Positions 45,535 to 54,657 of a stretch of DNA of 64,000 bases are shown piece by piece; within the stretch, counting starts at the first letter, position 1; every line of letters begins with the position of its first letter. The notes below the pieces were generated by a model that saw nothing but the letters and a program-made list of their open reading frames with translations, had not been told where the DNA came from and made no database searches. Made by a program: the position numbers and the translations under genes. This DNA comes from Gp6-AA40 sp963741135. Its GTDB lineage: Bacteria > Acidobacteriota > Vicinamibacteria > Vicinamibacterales > UBA2999. Location: contig CAVUHC010000007.1 of assembly GCA_963741135.1 (NCBI GenBank), positions 186,001-250,000 of the forward strand. The letters are read 5' to 3'.

Positions 45535-47302
45535 CTACGGCTCGCTGTCGACCCGGTATACCGGATAGAGATTGACGCGGTCGTCCCACGAGGGATGCCG
45601 CTGGTAGAAGAAGTCGAGCCGCGCGGCGGGGCTCCCCGCGAAGGCGCGATCGTCGCGCAGCCTGCGCTCGAACTCGTGCTTCAGCTCAGCGTCTTCTTTC
45701 AGCATCTTCGCGCCAACGTCCTCTGCCAGGTACGCCTCCATGTACTCCTTGCGCTCGAAGGCGGCGTTGAAGAAACCCCAGCTCAGGAACGAGTCCGGAT
45801 CCCGCGGTTCGAGCAGCGTCATGAGAAGTCGCGATCTCGCCTGCGCGATCGTCACGAAGATGGATCCTGCCGGGATATCGCGCATCTCGTTCTTCCACTC
45901 GCCCTCAACGGACATGATTGCGCGACCCTCAAATGTCGCAGGTGCAATCGCCGCCTTCGCCGCACGGAACGTCTGCACCGCCGCACCTGTCGCCCCGTTC
46001 GTGATCGTCCGTGCCTGAATGCCGTGCAAGGCCAGCTTCTCGCCGACCCACGTCGCATGGGCAGGCGGGATGACATAGCCACCGCGCGGAGCGATGGACG
46101 TGATGGACGGCCGCACTTCGTCTCTGAGAGGAGTGTGCCAGACCTGCGGGCGCGTGTCGTCGTACCGCGTGGCGAGTCCGCCCGAGATCGCCGATGGCTC
46201 ACGTGTGTAGGCGTAGCCGCGAAAATCGATCATCGAGACGTGATCGGTGTTCTCGTACGCCAGCGCGACGGTGGAGCCTCCGATCTGGGTTGATCGCTGA
46301 TCGGCGGCGGCCGCCGCCGCGCGCCAGTCGGCGCCGTGGGCAGCCGCAAGCTCCATCATCGCGATGATCGAGTTGTGCGTGACGCGCACGCGCGTCGCGT
46401 AGTCCTTCCAGGAATGCGTCTCGACGAGCACGGCCAGACGGTTACGGGCCGCCCAGTACCTGCTGCGAAAAGCGCGCTGGAGCGACAGCCACCGCAAAAC
46501 CGGACGCCGGGTCGTCGCTTCGAATGAAGTCAGGATAAAAGTCAATCGGCAGCGAGCCCTGTGCGGCCAGGCGATGCAGAAGCTCGTCGCGAACGCCGAC
46601 GCCCGCGCGTCGGAGCTCTTCGTCTCCGGCCAGCGTCGGCGTCACGCTGAGCGAGACATCGTGCTCGAACTGCGCGCCGTCCGTGACATGCAGATCGGCG
46701 TAGAGGATCGGATCCCAGTTGCCCAGCAGGCGCAGCATCGCCTGCATCTCCGGTGCGTCGGCTTTGGTGTAGTCGCGATTGAGGTTCAGATTCTGCGCCG
46801 TGGTGCGCCATCCCATCTCCTCGGGTCCGACCTGGTTGGGCCGGTTCCAGCGGCCGAAGCGCTCATGGCCGTCGACGTTGAACACCGGCACGAACACGAA
46901 CGTGACACGCGCGAGCGCACCTGTCGCGACCTTTCCGTCGAGCAGTTCCTTCAACGCCAGGAAGCCCGCGTCCTTGCCGTCGATCTCGCCGCCGTGGATG
47001 CCGCCCTGCATCAAGACGACCGGGCGATTCGCTTGGCGCGCCGATGCCGCGTCGAGGGTGCCGTCGGCCGACGCGACCAGTGCCAGCATCGGCCGGTTCT
47101 CCGGCGTTCGTCCGAACTCCACGCAGCGCACGTTCGCGGGCCACACCTGCTGGAACGCGGCGCAGAGCTTTTCGACTTCATCAAAGCGACCGGTACGCGT
47201 GTACCCGGACTGCTCGGCCGTCGTGACCAGTGTCGGCAGCGGCGCGTTCCTGCCGCCGCATGCGACAGTGGTCGCCGCCACGAGCAGGGCGATGCGAAGC
47301 AT
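45535..47302 (-). pseudogene. M14-family zinc carboxypeptidase lipoprotein, one frameshift
   Basis: ATG at 47302 starts MLRIALLVAATTVAC, whose TVAC lipobox suggests an outer-membrane or periplasmic lipoprotein. GGIHGGEIDGKDA carries the HxxE zinc ligands, NLNLNRDY the Asn-Arg substrate contacts, and LYADLHVTDG the third His. A single break near 46450 separates PARFSQQVLGGP from YWAARNRLAVLVETHSW, which contains the catalytic Glu. The remaining C-terminal 280 residues are intact to 45535. Corrected length about 588 residues. It would trim C-terminal residues from peptides or peptidoglycan. Confidence 0.8.
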
Positions 47303-47718
47303 GGTCACGAGGGATTGTACCAACGGCCACGGACGGGGGAGACGAAACCTGGAGTCATTGTTTTTCGGCGGGCGAGACCTTCGCAATCACGTCGATCAAA
47401 GCGAGCCATCGCCGAACGTGCTGCGGCGCAGAGTGGCTTGCCTGTCGTCAGAGTAACAGCCGCGAGTCTCAAGAAGGTTCTCGGCTGTGCGACGGGACAG
47501 CAATGGCAGCCCGTGCGGGAGAACGGTTCAATCCGACGGGCCACTATGAGAACTGGTCGAAAGGCGCCGCTGGCGCTGCAGCCGCGGCCCTCAAAGTCGC
47601 TGGCGACGAGCTGAACGCGAACGCCTGATCGGCGCACTCCGCGAAGTGAGACGTGGAAGCGGCGCCCGGCACGCGTCCTCGTGAGAGGGCTAATGCCGAG
47701 CGCCTCGTCGATGAAATC
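47303..47718. other. Intergenic region, no supported gene
   Basis: A 416-bp gap upstream of the carboxypeptidase. A 41-codon plus-strand frame from ATG 47503 (MAARAGERFNPTGHYENW) and a long minus-strand frame exist, but neither has a ribosome binding site or known motif. Confidence 0.35.
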
Positions 47719-48234
47719 CTATTGGCAGGTCGCCGCCAGCATCTTGACGGATTCGGCTTTCAGCTTGGGGGCCGCCACCGCTGAGGCCCCCGCCGCAGTT
47801 GCTGCACTCGCCGACGCCGGTTGATCCTCAACCGTGCCCGTGATCTCCACCTTATGGCCGACGTGTGGCGAGATCATGCTTTCGGCCGCATCGAGACGGT
47901 ATGTCTTCGCGACCGACGCCGAAGCGCCCGCAGTGCCAACAGGTCCGCCCGCTCCGACCGCTGCGGCGTTCGTCAGCGTGAAGGGCATACTCGGTGCCCC
48001 CGCCGACGCCGACAGGCCCTCGGCCTGGCGCACGACACATCCTGAGAGCGTGATCTTCTTGCTCACGGTTGCGGCGGCGCGCGGGGCCGGAGTAGCCGGG
48101 GCCTCGGTGCTTGGGACCTGGATGCTCGGAACTGGAGTGCTTGGAGCTGGGTTGCCTGGGGCCTGGGCCGCCAGGCTGGCGGTGAAGAGGCAAGCGCTCG
48201 CGACAAACGACGATACCCACAGTGTCTTGCTCAT
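47719..48234 (-). CDS. Exported small protein with an OB-like domain and Pro/Ala linker
   Basis: A 171-residue protein from ATG 48234 (GAGGAG 7 nt upstream) with a signal peptide ending SLAAQ. Residues about 25-48 are a repetitive Pro/Ser/Ala linker (PAPSTPVPSIQVPST). The rest, with KKITLSGCVV, MPFTLTNA, KTYRLDAAESMISPHVGHKV and EITGTVED, resembles a small OB-like beta-barrel found in many Acidobacteriota secreted proteins. A Cys in each end may pair. Function unknown. Confidence 0.65.
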   Translation of the reverse strand: MSKTLWVSSFVASACLFTASLAAQAPGNPAPSTPVPSIQVPSTEAPATPAPRAAATVSKKITLSGCVVRQAEGLSASAGAPSMPFTLTNAAAVGAGGPVGTAGASASVAKTYRLDAAESMISPHVGHKVEITGTVEDQPASASAATAAGASAVAAPKLKAESVKMLAATCQ

Positions 48235-48479
48235 TGTGTATCTCCTCAGGTTCTGGGGTCGCGCGAGGCGGTGCAACTCGAACGCCAGCGATCATGTGCG
48301 TTTGTGGCGGTCGCTTGACCTGTAACCGGCGACGGGAGGAATTCAACTAGGTAAGAAGCGCTCGCGGCGTACGGCGGGCAGACTGAGCGTTATTTCCTCA
48401 CTCAGCCGTTTGTGGGGAGACCTGATTGTCGAGTAGGAGAGCCCGATGACCCTTGAGCAGGGCCATCGGGCAAGATGAA

Positions 48480-49376
48480 TTAGTTGCGATGCTTCGCGCA
48501 GAGTCGCCCGTTGTTGTAGTTGTCCATCAGTATGTGCAACGGTTCGCCTTCCGCCCATGCGGCGCTCGACGCGGCGACCTTGCTCCCTACGGGTCCATAG
48601 AAAGCCATCCAGCGGTCGGCCGCAGTGATCGTTGCGGCCACGCAGCTGTCCTCGTTACGAAGCATGACGTTCAGCTTCGCGGAAAGAAGCGAGCTGAACA
48701 TTGTCGTGGTCTTGTCCTTGCCGACCTTCCCGAGCCATGCGATCGCATCGGCTTTGGAATACGGAACGTCACCGATAGTGATGCTGCCGACGGGCCATGC
48801 CTCCGGATGATTTTTCCAGTACCCGGGCGTGCCAGTCCCTGGTGCCGGCACGGCCGGTTTGAAAAAGCCGAAATCCGTAGGGTAGCCATTCACCGTGATC
48901 GTCGTGGCGCTGGCGCCGGATGCGCCGTCCAGCATCCCATCGCTATCAAGAATGTCGGATGTGGTGCCGGAGTCCGTGGGCGAAGGCTGTGTTCCCGCTG
49001 GTATCTGGACGAAGAGTGTCAGCGTGCTGCCGTCGACTCCTCCGTAGGAGAAATAGCCCCCCGGACTGGTTTCGACCAATATCGCAGTGGTCATGTCCAG
49101 GATAAGACTGTCGGACGCGTACACCTTGACGCCTTCAATCCCCGTTTCTCCGAGATCCTGAACGCCGTTGTTGTTCGCATCGTTCCAGACGAAGCCGCAA
49201 ACGTTGCCGGCCGATAAGTCGCACGTGGTGCCCTGCGCCGCCGCGGGCGCGGCAGCAACCGTGGCCAGCGGCAGCAGCGCCGCGGCGAGCGCCGCCGCTC
49301 TCACGTGCTTCAACGGACCCTGCAGCAGTTGCTGCGTCTTTGCCTGTAACTCGTTCTGACCGGTTCCCTGAAACAT
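48480..49376 (-). CDS. Secreted SdrD-B-like adhesin-type protein
   Basis: A 298-residue protein. The leader is long, with a hydrophobic stretch AAALAAALLPLATVAAAP and cleavage after AAAQG. GFVWNDANNNGVQDLGETGI then EGVKVYA is an SdrD B-like Ca-binding beta domain found in surface proteins. The C-terminal domain begins GTPGYWKNHPEAWP, with DAIAWLGKVGKDKTT and ITAADRWMAFYGP, a module seen at the ends of many secreted proteins. Probably cell-surface or matrix. It is divergent from the glycosyltransferase at 49448. Confidence 0.75.
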   Translation of the reverse strand: MFQGTGQNELQAKTQQLLQGPLKHVRAAALAAALLPLATVAAAPAAAQGTTCDLSAGNVCGFVWNDANNNGVQDLGETGIEGVKVYASDSLILDMTTAILVETSPGGYFSYGGVDGSTLTLFVQIPAGTQPSPTDSGTTSDILDSDGMLDGASGASATTITVNGYPTDFGFFKPAVPAPGTGTPGYWKNHPEAWPVGSITIGDVPYSKADAIAWLGKVGKDKTTTMFSSLLSAKLNVMLRNEDSCVAATITAADRWMAFYGPVGSKVAASSAAWAEGEPLHILMDNYNNGRLCAKHRN

Positions 49377-49447
49377 TGTGACTCCTTAGAAAGGGGATTG
49401 ATGATTGCGTTGTGTTGATGCGTTCGTGATCGGTCGATAGCTCAGTC

Positions 49448-50709
49448 GTGCGGTTTCTTCTCGTCAATAACCACTGCATCAGCGACCCGACCGCCGGTGT
49501 GACGCAGAGTCTCCGCACGATCGTCGAGTGGCTCGCAGACGCGGGACATGACGTGTCAGATCCTGACGACGGCACGTTTCGAGAGCCCCGTGACCTTTAC
49601 CGTCGAAGATCATCTGGAACAGCAGGGCGTCGACCGCTCGCTGCTCGCTTCGCACGGCGGGCCAGCCAGACGTTCGGCAAAGAAGCGGCGCGTCGGCGAG
49701 CGGCCAGTCGTGCACTACACCGTGAAGGGCGTGCCCGTCACATTGCTGCTGACGCGTCCACAACGACGAGTCGCGACTCGACCGCGCGGAGGCCGCGCAG
49801 TTCCTGCACCTGTTCGACCATCTCCTGGACACCTTTGCTCCGGACCAGGTGATCGCCTGCAACGGACACCCGATGATCTTCGCGGCCATGGCGGAGGCTC
49901 GAGGACGCGGCGTGACGACTGCCTACGCCGTTCGCGGGTACGGCTACTACGAGCGGAGCTACTTCGAACACGTCGACCACGCGTTCACGTGCAGTCAGTT
50001 CCTCACCGACGTGTACCGCGAGAAGGTGGGCCTGGTGAGCACGCCGATCGAGCCGCCCATCGACTGGTCCACGGTGGTGGCGCCCAGCGAGTCGCGCGGG
50101 TTCGTGACGTTCGTCAACCCGTCGATTCACAAGGGGCTGTATCTGTTCGCGCGCCTCGCCGACATGCTGGGATCGCGGCGTCCGGAGATCCCGATCCTCG
50201 TCGTCCAATCCGGTCGCAGCGGCGGTTCGTTGAACGCTATTGCTGGCATCGACTTCAGCAAGTACCCGCAGATCATGGCGGCGCCACCCGTGCCGACGCC
50301 GGCCGACTATTTCGCGCTGACCCGCATCCTGCTGGCGCCGTCCGTCTGGGACGAGCCCTTCGGCAGAGTGGCGGCCGAGGCGATGATCAATGCGATTCCG
50401 CCGATCGTCAGCGATCGCGGATCGCTGCCACACGTGCTCCGCGGCGATTTTTCCGACGGTGGCGGCGGACGCGTGCTCGCGATTCCCGACTGGCTGACCG
50501 TCAACACCACGCGGCTTCCCGACGAACGCGAAGTCGAACCGTGGTACGACGCGGTCTGTGCGCTGTGGGACGATGCCGCTCTGTATCGAGCGGTTTCGAC
50601 GCGCGCGCGACAGATCGCCGACGAGCGGTACAGCGAACATGTATCGCGCAAACTGCATGTCGACTACTTCACCTCATTGAGAGCTGGCGGTCGCCCGATC
50701 GCGAACTAG
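49448..50709 (+). pseudogene. Glycosyltransferase family 4-like protein, two frameshifts
   Basis: Pieces in three frames: MRFLLVNNHCISDPTAGVTQ then LRTIVEWLADAGHDV; TARFESPVTFTVEDHLEQQG; and from about 49775 an intact stretch: FAPDQVIACNGHP, RGYGYYERSYFEHVDHAFTC, SQFLTDVYREKVGL, VNPSIHKGLYLFARLADMLG, LLAPSVWDEPFGRVAAEAM. The last motif with Glu-x7-Glu spacing is typical of GT4 retaining glycosyltransferases. It would add a sugar to a surface glycan. Breaks near 49555 and 49765. Confidence 0.72.
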
Positions 50710-50714
50710 GCGTT

Positions 50715-50732
50715 CCGTGCATTTGTGCACGG
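50715..50732 (+). terminator. Hairpin after the glycosyltransferase
   Basis: CCGTGCA pairs with TGCACGG around a TTTG loop, six bases after the stop. No U-tract follows, so it is a possible terminator only. Confidence 0.4.
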
Positions 50733-50983
50733 TGAATGCCACGGGGACGTCGCTGGGTTTCTCGCGGCTTTCCGAGCGGGATCCGCGTCACTACGAACAG
50801 TCGGTTCGACGCGACAAGCGGAAATTGTCAGCCGTCGCACCAAAAGAGGCGGGTTCACAGTCAGGGAAACGACGTTCTTTCTTGACCGTGAACGTCGGAT
50901 TGAACTCGAAGCGGCCGAAGGATGCGTCAGTGGTATTAGTGGACCGTGTGACGCGTGGGCTCGGAGGACGGACGACGGGCCGA

Positions 50984-52723
50984 CTAGCGCTCCAGGGTTC
51001 TGCCCAGCGAATTGGTGAGCGCGATTCGAAGGGTCTTCCGCGCTCCAGGGGACCGATGCTTCAGCCGATACGTCGCGATAGAACGACCTTCGCTGATCGT
51101 GGATATCTGTTCGAGTCGATCATGCTGGATGGCGATTAACTCATCGACCTGCCCGCGATACGGCACGCCTGCCTCGTCGACCGACGTGTCCACGACGAGG
51201 TAATCCACATGAATGTCTTCCAGTTCCCGCATCAGATCCTTCGACGATGAGAAGACCATCCGAAAGTTGTGACCTGCCCAGTCGTCGCTCGCGATGAACT
51301 TTGAGCCGCGAATGATGGTGGGCGGCGGGCTCGGACGGCGAATCGCAACCTCCGACACGAAGGCTCCCTCGCCCTCCTCGTCACTCACGATCAGGACTCT
51401 TCGGCCAGCGAGACCGCGGTCCTCGAGAAACTCAACCGTCGCCCGGAAACCCTGGGGCGCCCTGGACGCCGTGGCAGGCCTTGTCGCGAAAAAGGCGATG
51501 ACGATAGTCGCAACAAGAACCGCCTGCGATGCCCGGCGCCGCTCCGGTGACAGGATCAACGCGCTCAGCGTGTCGATACCGACTGCCGCCAACGCGAGTA
51601 AGGGAGCGAGCGCGAGGGTCAGATATCTCCCAACGAAAATCTGGTGTGGGTTGATCGCATGAAAGATGAGCGCGGCTGCGACGAGCGCGCACATCGCTGA
51701 TCCGAAGCCCAATGATTCCGAGTTCTCACCCCGCCGGCCACGCACGACGCGGATGAAGCCAACGAGCGACAAGATTAACGGCAACGTCCCCAGCTGTCTC
51801 CATAAGTAAATCGCGTAGAAGTTCAGGCGCCCGATCACTCCATTCACGCCTACCGGAGCAAAGTCACCGATGACAGAGTCGAGGCGATAACTGATCGCCA
51901 GCGGCGGAACTGCGAAGACGACCACGATACACGCGGCCATGTAAAGGCCTGGGTGACGAAGAAGACGGAACTGTCCCGTAAAAAGCATCAGGAGCAACGG
52001 GACGAGCACCATCGACACGCCGTTGCCTTTCGTCAGACAACAGCACGCGCTGAAGAGCCCGAACAGCACGGCATGCCGCCAGTCCTCGCTGCGGAAGAAC
52101 AGCGCAAGCCAGTAGGTCGCTTCGAGCGCAAACGCCGCCACGACGATGTCGAGCATCACCGCGCTCGTCATGTCGACAACAATCGGAGTGAGGACGAACA
52201 GACTCGCGACGAGCGTCGCACCAAGCCGAGAGCCGCCGGCCGCGACGATGCGGTACAGACGCCACGCGGTCCAGGCCGTTGCGAATGCGAGGAGCACGAG
52301 CGCTGTGCCGAACGGCGGCCATCCTGGCAACGCAACGACCCCAAGGGCGACATCGAACAAGGGCGGCCACATGCCGGGCGCAATTTTCGGGTAGCTCAGG
52401 TAGTACTCCTCAGCGAATTTGACCGGGCTTTGCCCCAATCCGTCCCTGAGGTAGTCCCGCACGAGGAGCCCGTTCATGAAGTGAGCGGCTTCGTCGGAGT
52501 AGCTGTTCCGCTCACTGTGATAGGCGCCCGCGGTGATCTGTGCGGCGATCACTGCCAGGAACAGAGCGCAAAAGACGACAAGGTCCCGACTGAGTGCCGC
52601 TCGCGCCCGCAGCGCAGGGAGTGCGACTTCCAATGAAGGTTCGGAATAGAGGAGATCCGCTGGGGTCTTCGCCGCGACGAGGACGTCAGTCGAAAAGTAC
52701 TTTTGACGCTCGGGCGATGACAT
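50984..52723 (-). CDS. Multi-pass membrane glycosyltransferase (ArnT/PMT-like, GT-C fold)
   Basis: A 579-residue protein from ATG 52723. About 10-12 hydrophobic segments begin with DLVVFCALFLAVIAAQI. The first external loop contains SYSDEAAHFMNG, the acidic motif used in catalysis by GT-C enzymes such as ArnT and protein mannosyltransferases. A soluble C-terminal domain (EDRGLAGRRVLIVSDEEGEG, LEDIHVDYLVVDTSV) follows. It moves a sugar from a polyprenyl phosphate to a lipid or protein outside the membrane. It lies next to a second glycosyltransferase in convergent orientation. The frame is intact. Confidence 0.78.
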   Translation of the reverse strand: MSSPERQKYFSTDVLVAAKTPADLLYSEPSLEVALPALRARAALSRDLVVFCALFLAVIAAQITAGAYHSERNSYSDEAAHFMNGLLVRDYLRDGLGQSPVKFAEEYYLSYPKIAPGMWPPLFDVALGVVALPGWPPFGTALVLLAFATAWTAWRLYRIVAAGGSRLGATLVASLFVLTPIVVDMTSAVMLDIVVAAFALEATYWLALFFRSEDWRHAVLFGLFSACCCLTKGNGVSMVLVPLLLMLFTGQFRLLRHPGLYMAACIVVVFAVPPLAISYRLDSVIGDFAPVGVNGVIGRLNFYAIYLWRQLGTLPLILSLVGFIRVVRGRRGENSESLGFGSAMCALVAAALIFHAINPHQIFVGRYLTLALAPLLALAAVGIDTLSALILSPERRRASQAVLVATIVIAFFATRPATASRAPQGFRATVEFLEDRGLAGRRVLIVSDEEGEGAFVSEVAIRRPSPPPTIIRGSKFIASDDWAGHNFRMVFSSSKDLMRELEDIHVDYLVVDTSVDEAGVPYRGQVDELIAIQHDRLEQISTISEGRSIATYRLKHRSPGARKTLRIALTNSLGRTLER

Positions 52724-52782
52724 TAGACCTTCAAAAAGAAGACAAACTGTCAACCTACGCCGAATATTACGTTTCTGGTGTG

Positions 52783-52795
52783 ACCACTAAGTGGT
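52783..52795. promoter_or_regulatory. Short palindrome in a divergent intergenic region
   Basis: ACCACT-A-AGTGGT lies in the AT-richer 233-bp space between the divergent starts at 52723 and 52957. It might be an operator site; the evidence is only position and symmetry. Confidence 0.3.
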
Positions 52796-52956
52796 GACTT
52801 AGCTGCTGATTACGTGGCACATGCAACCGCTAGATCCGGCGCACGAGGCTGTCGCGACGTGCAGAACGGGTGCCGGGGCATGCCCGGCGGAACCATCACA
52901 GCTCTCAACAAAGCTCAGCATGAAGCCGGATATCATCCGCCTCACCAAGGAGGAGT

Positions 52957-54420
52957 ATGAGCGGAGGAATGTCCCCTCTGGCCACCACGGCCGTCGTCAC
53001 ACCGCCGTCGCGTGTCCATCAGGGTCTTCAAGGCAATGCTCGGGCGGCCGCATGGACCGCCTTGATAGCGGTGCCGCTCGTGACGTGGTTTCTTCCGATC
53101 GCCGTGGAACCGCGCGCGCTCCACGCATTCGCGCTGATGTCATTCGTGCTGATCGGCTGGATGACACAGGTGCTCGAACCGGCGATCATCGGCCTGGTCG
53201 GCATCTACCTCGCGTGGGCGCTCGGCGTTGTGCCTTTCAACGTCGCCTTCGCAGGATTCTCGAACAACACACCGTGGTTCCTCTACGGCGCCATGCTGTT
53301 CGGAGCGATGGCGGGCAAGTCGGGCCTTCCACGTCGTCTGGCGTTCAACGTGATGCGCAGGATTGGCAGCACGTACTCCCGGCTCCTCCTTGGTCTGATC
53401 GTCACAGACTTTCTTCTCACCCTGTTGGTCCCGTCCGGCATCGCGCGCGTGGTGCTGATGGCCGCGGTCGCGATCGCGGTCATCGAGGCGTTTGGCGTCG
53501 GTCCGGGGAGCAACATCGGCCGCGGGATGTTCATCACGCTGACCTACACCGCGACGATCTTCGACAAGATGGTCATCGCCGGCGCGGCTTCTATCACTGC
53601 ACGAGGCCTGATCGAGCGTGTCGGCATGGTCGAAGTGCTCTGGAGTCACTGGGCGCTCGCGTTCCTGCCGATCGATCTCATCACCATCGTCATCGCCTGG
53701 CGGTTGACGCTGCGCTTCTATCCGCCTGAACGCGATGCGCCGGCCGGCGGCGCGGCGTTCCTGGACGCGGAGTTGCGGAGGATGGGCCCCCTGAGCGGGA
53801 TGGAAAAGCGAGCGGCCATCCTGATGGTTCTCGCGACGGGCCTGTGGATGACCGATTTCATTCATCACATTCCGGCCGCCATGATCGGGATGGGCGTGGG
53901 GCTGCTGGCCGTGATGCCGCGGATCGGCGTCCTCGACATCGAGGACGTTCGGAAGGTCAACTTTCTGATCATCGTGTTCGTTGGCGCGGCGATCAGCACG
54001 GGCGACATTCTCCGGGAGACCGGTGCCCTCAAGGTCCTCACGGATTCAGCCTTTGGGTGGCTCCAGCCCTTCATCGTCGGCAACGCATGGATTTCGACGA
54101 CGGTCCTGTATTGGACCGCGTTCGTCTACCACCTCTTTCTGGGGGACGAGATCTCCATGCTCGCGACGTCAATTCCAGTGCTCATGCAGGCCGCGCATAC
54201 GCACGGCGTCGATCCACTCTTGCTGGGCATGGTGTGGACATTCGGAGCGGGGGGCAAAATCTTCCTTTACCAGACCGCGGTGCTCGTCGTGGGGTACTCG
54301 TACGGATACTTCACACCAAAGGACATGCTTAGGATGGGATTTGCCCTGACCGTCATCGAGTTCTTTGTACTGCTGCTCGTTGTGCCATTTTGGTGGCCGT
54401 TAATCGGCATTGGGCAATAG
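52957..54420 (+). CDS. DASS-family (SLC13) anion:sodium symporter
   Basis: A 487-residue membrane protein with about 11-12 hydrophobic segments. FAGFSNNTPWFLYGAMLFG (the helix-loop region with Ser-Asn-Asn/Thr) and NFLIIVFVGAAISTGDILRE resemble the two substrate and sodium hairpins of divalent anion:Na+ symporters, which take up dicarboxylates, citrate or sulfate. The ATG at 52957 is preceded by AAGGAGGAG. The gene ends just before a GGGGATC tandem tract. Intact. Confidence 0.8.
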   Translation: MSGGMSPLATTAVVTPPSRVHQGLQGNARAAAWTALIAVPLVTWFLPIAVEPRALHAFALMSFVLIGWMTQVLEPAIIGLVGIYLAWALGVVPFNVAFAGFSNNTPWFLYGAMLFGAMAGKSGLPRRLAFNVMRRIGSTYSRLLLGLIVTDFLLTLLVPSGIARVVLMAAVAIAVIEAFGVGPGSNIGRGMFITLTYTATIFDKMVIAGAASITARGLIERVGMVEVLWSHWALAFLPIDLITIVIAWRLTLRFYPPERDAPAGGAAFLDAELRRMGPLSGMEKRAAILMVLATGLWMTDFIHHIPAAMIGMGVGLLAVMPRIGVLDIEDVRKVNFLIIVFVGAAISTGDILRETGALKVLTDSAFGWLQPFIVGNAWISTTVLYWTAFVYHLFLGDEISMLATSIPVLMQAAHTHGVDPLLLGMVWTFGAGGKIFLYQTAVLVVGYSYGYFTPKDMLRMGFALTVIEFFVLLLVVPFWWPLIGIGQ

Positions 54421-54422
54421 CC

Positions 54423-54590
54423 GGGGATCGGGGATCGGGGATCGGGGATCGGGGATCGGGGATCGGGGATCGGGGATCGGGGATCGGGGATCGGGGATCG
54501 GGGATCCAGAAGTCGAATCCCGATTCCCGAGTCCCGAGTCCCGAATCCCGAGTCCCGAATCCCGAGTCCCGAGTCCCGAATCCCGTGAGT
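54423..54590. repeat. GGGGATC tandem tract followed by its near complement
   Basis: 54423-54506 is exactly 12 perfect units of GGGGATC. From 54516 to 54590 about ten units of the CCCGAGT/CCCGAAT type follow, which can pair imperfectly with the first half. It starts 3 bases after the DASS stop. Confidence 0.9.
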
Positions 54591-54657
54591 TTCCACGCAA
54601 GATGGCGGATCGCGAACGGCGCGGGCATAATGCTGGCCTGAAAGAGTGAGGTGACCC

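Noticed and set aside
50717..51139. Plus-strand ORF after the glycosyltransferase
   Set aside because: It overlaps the 3' end of the intact membrane glycosyltransferase on the other strand, has no ribosome binding site and no motif.
54423..54590. Possible CRISPR array in the tandem tracts
   Set aside because: Units are 7 bp with no spacers, and no cas gene is in the window.
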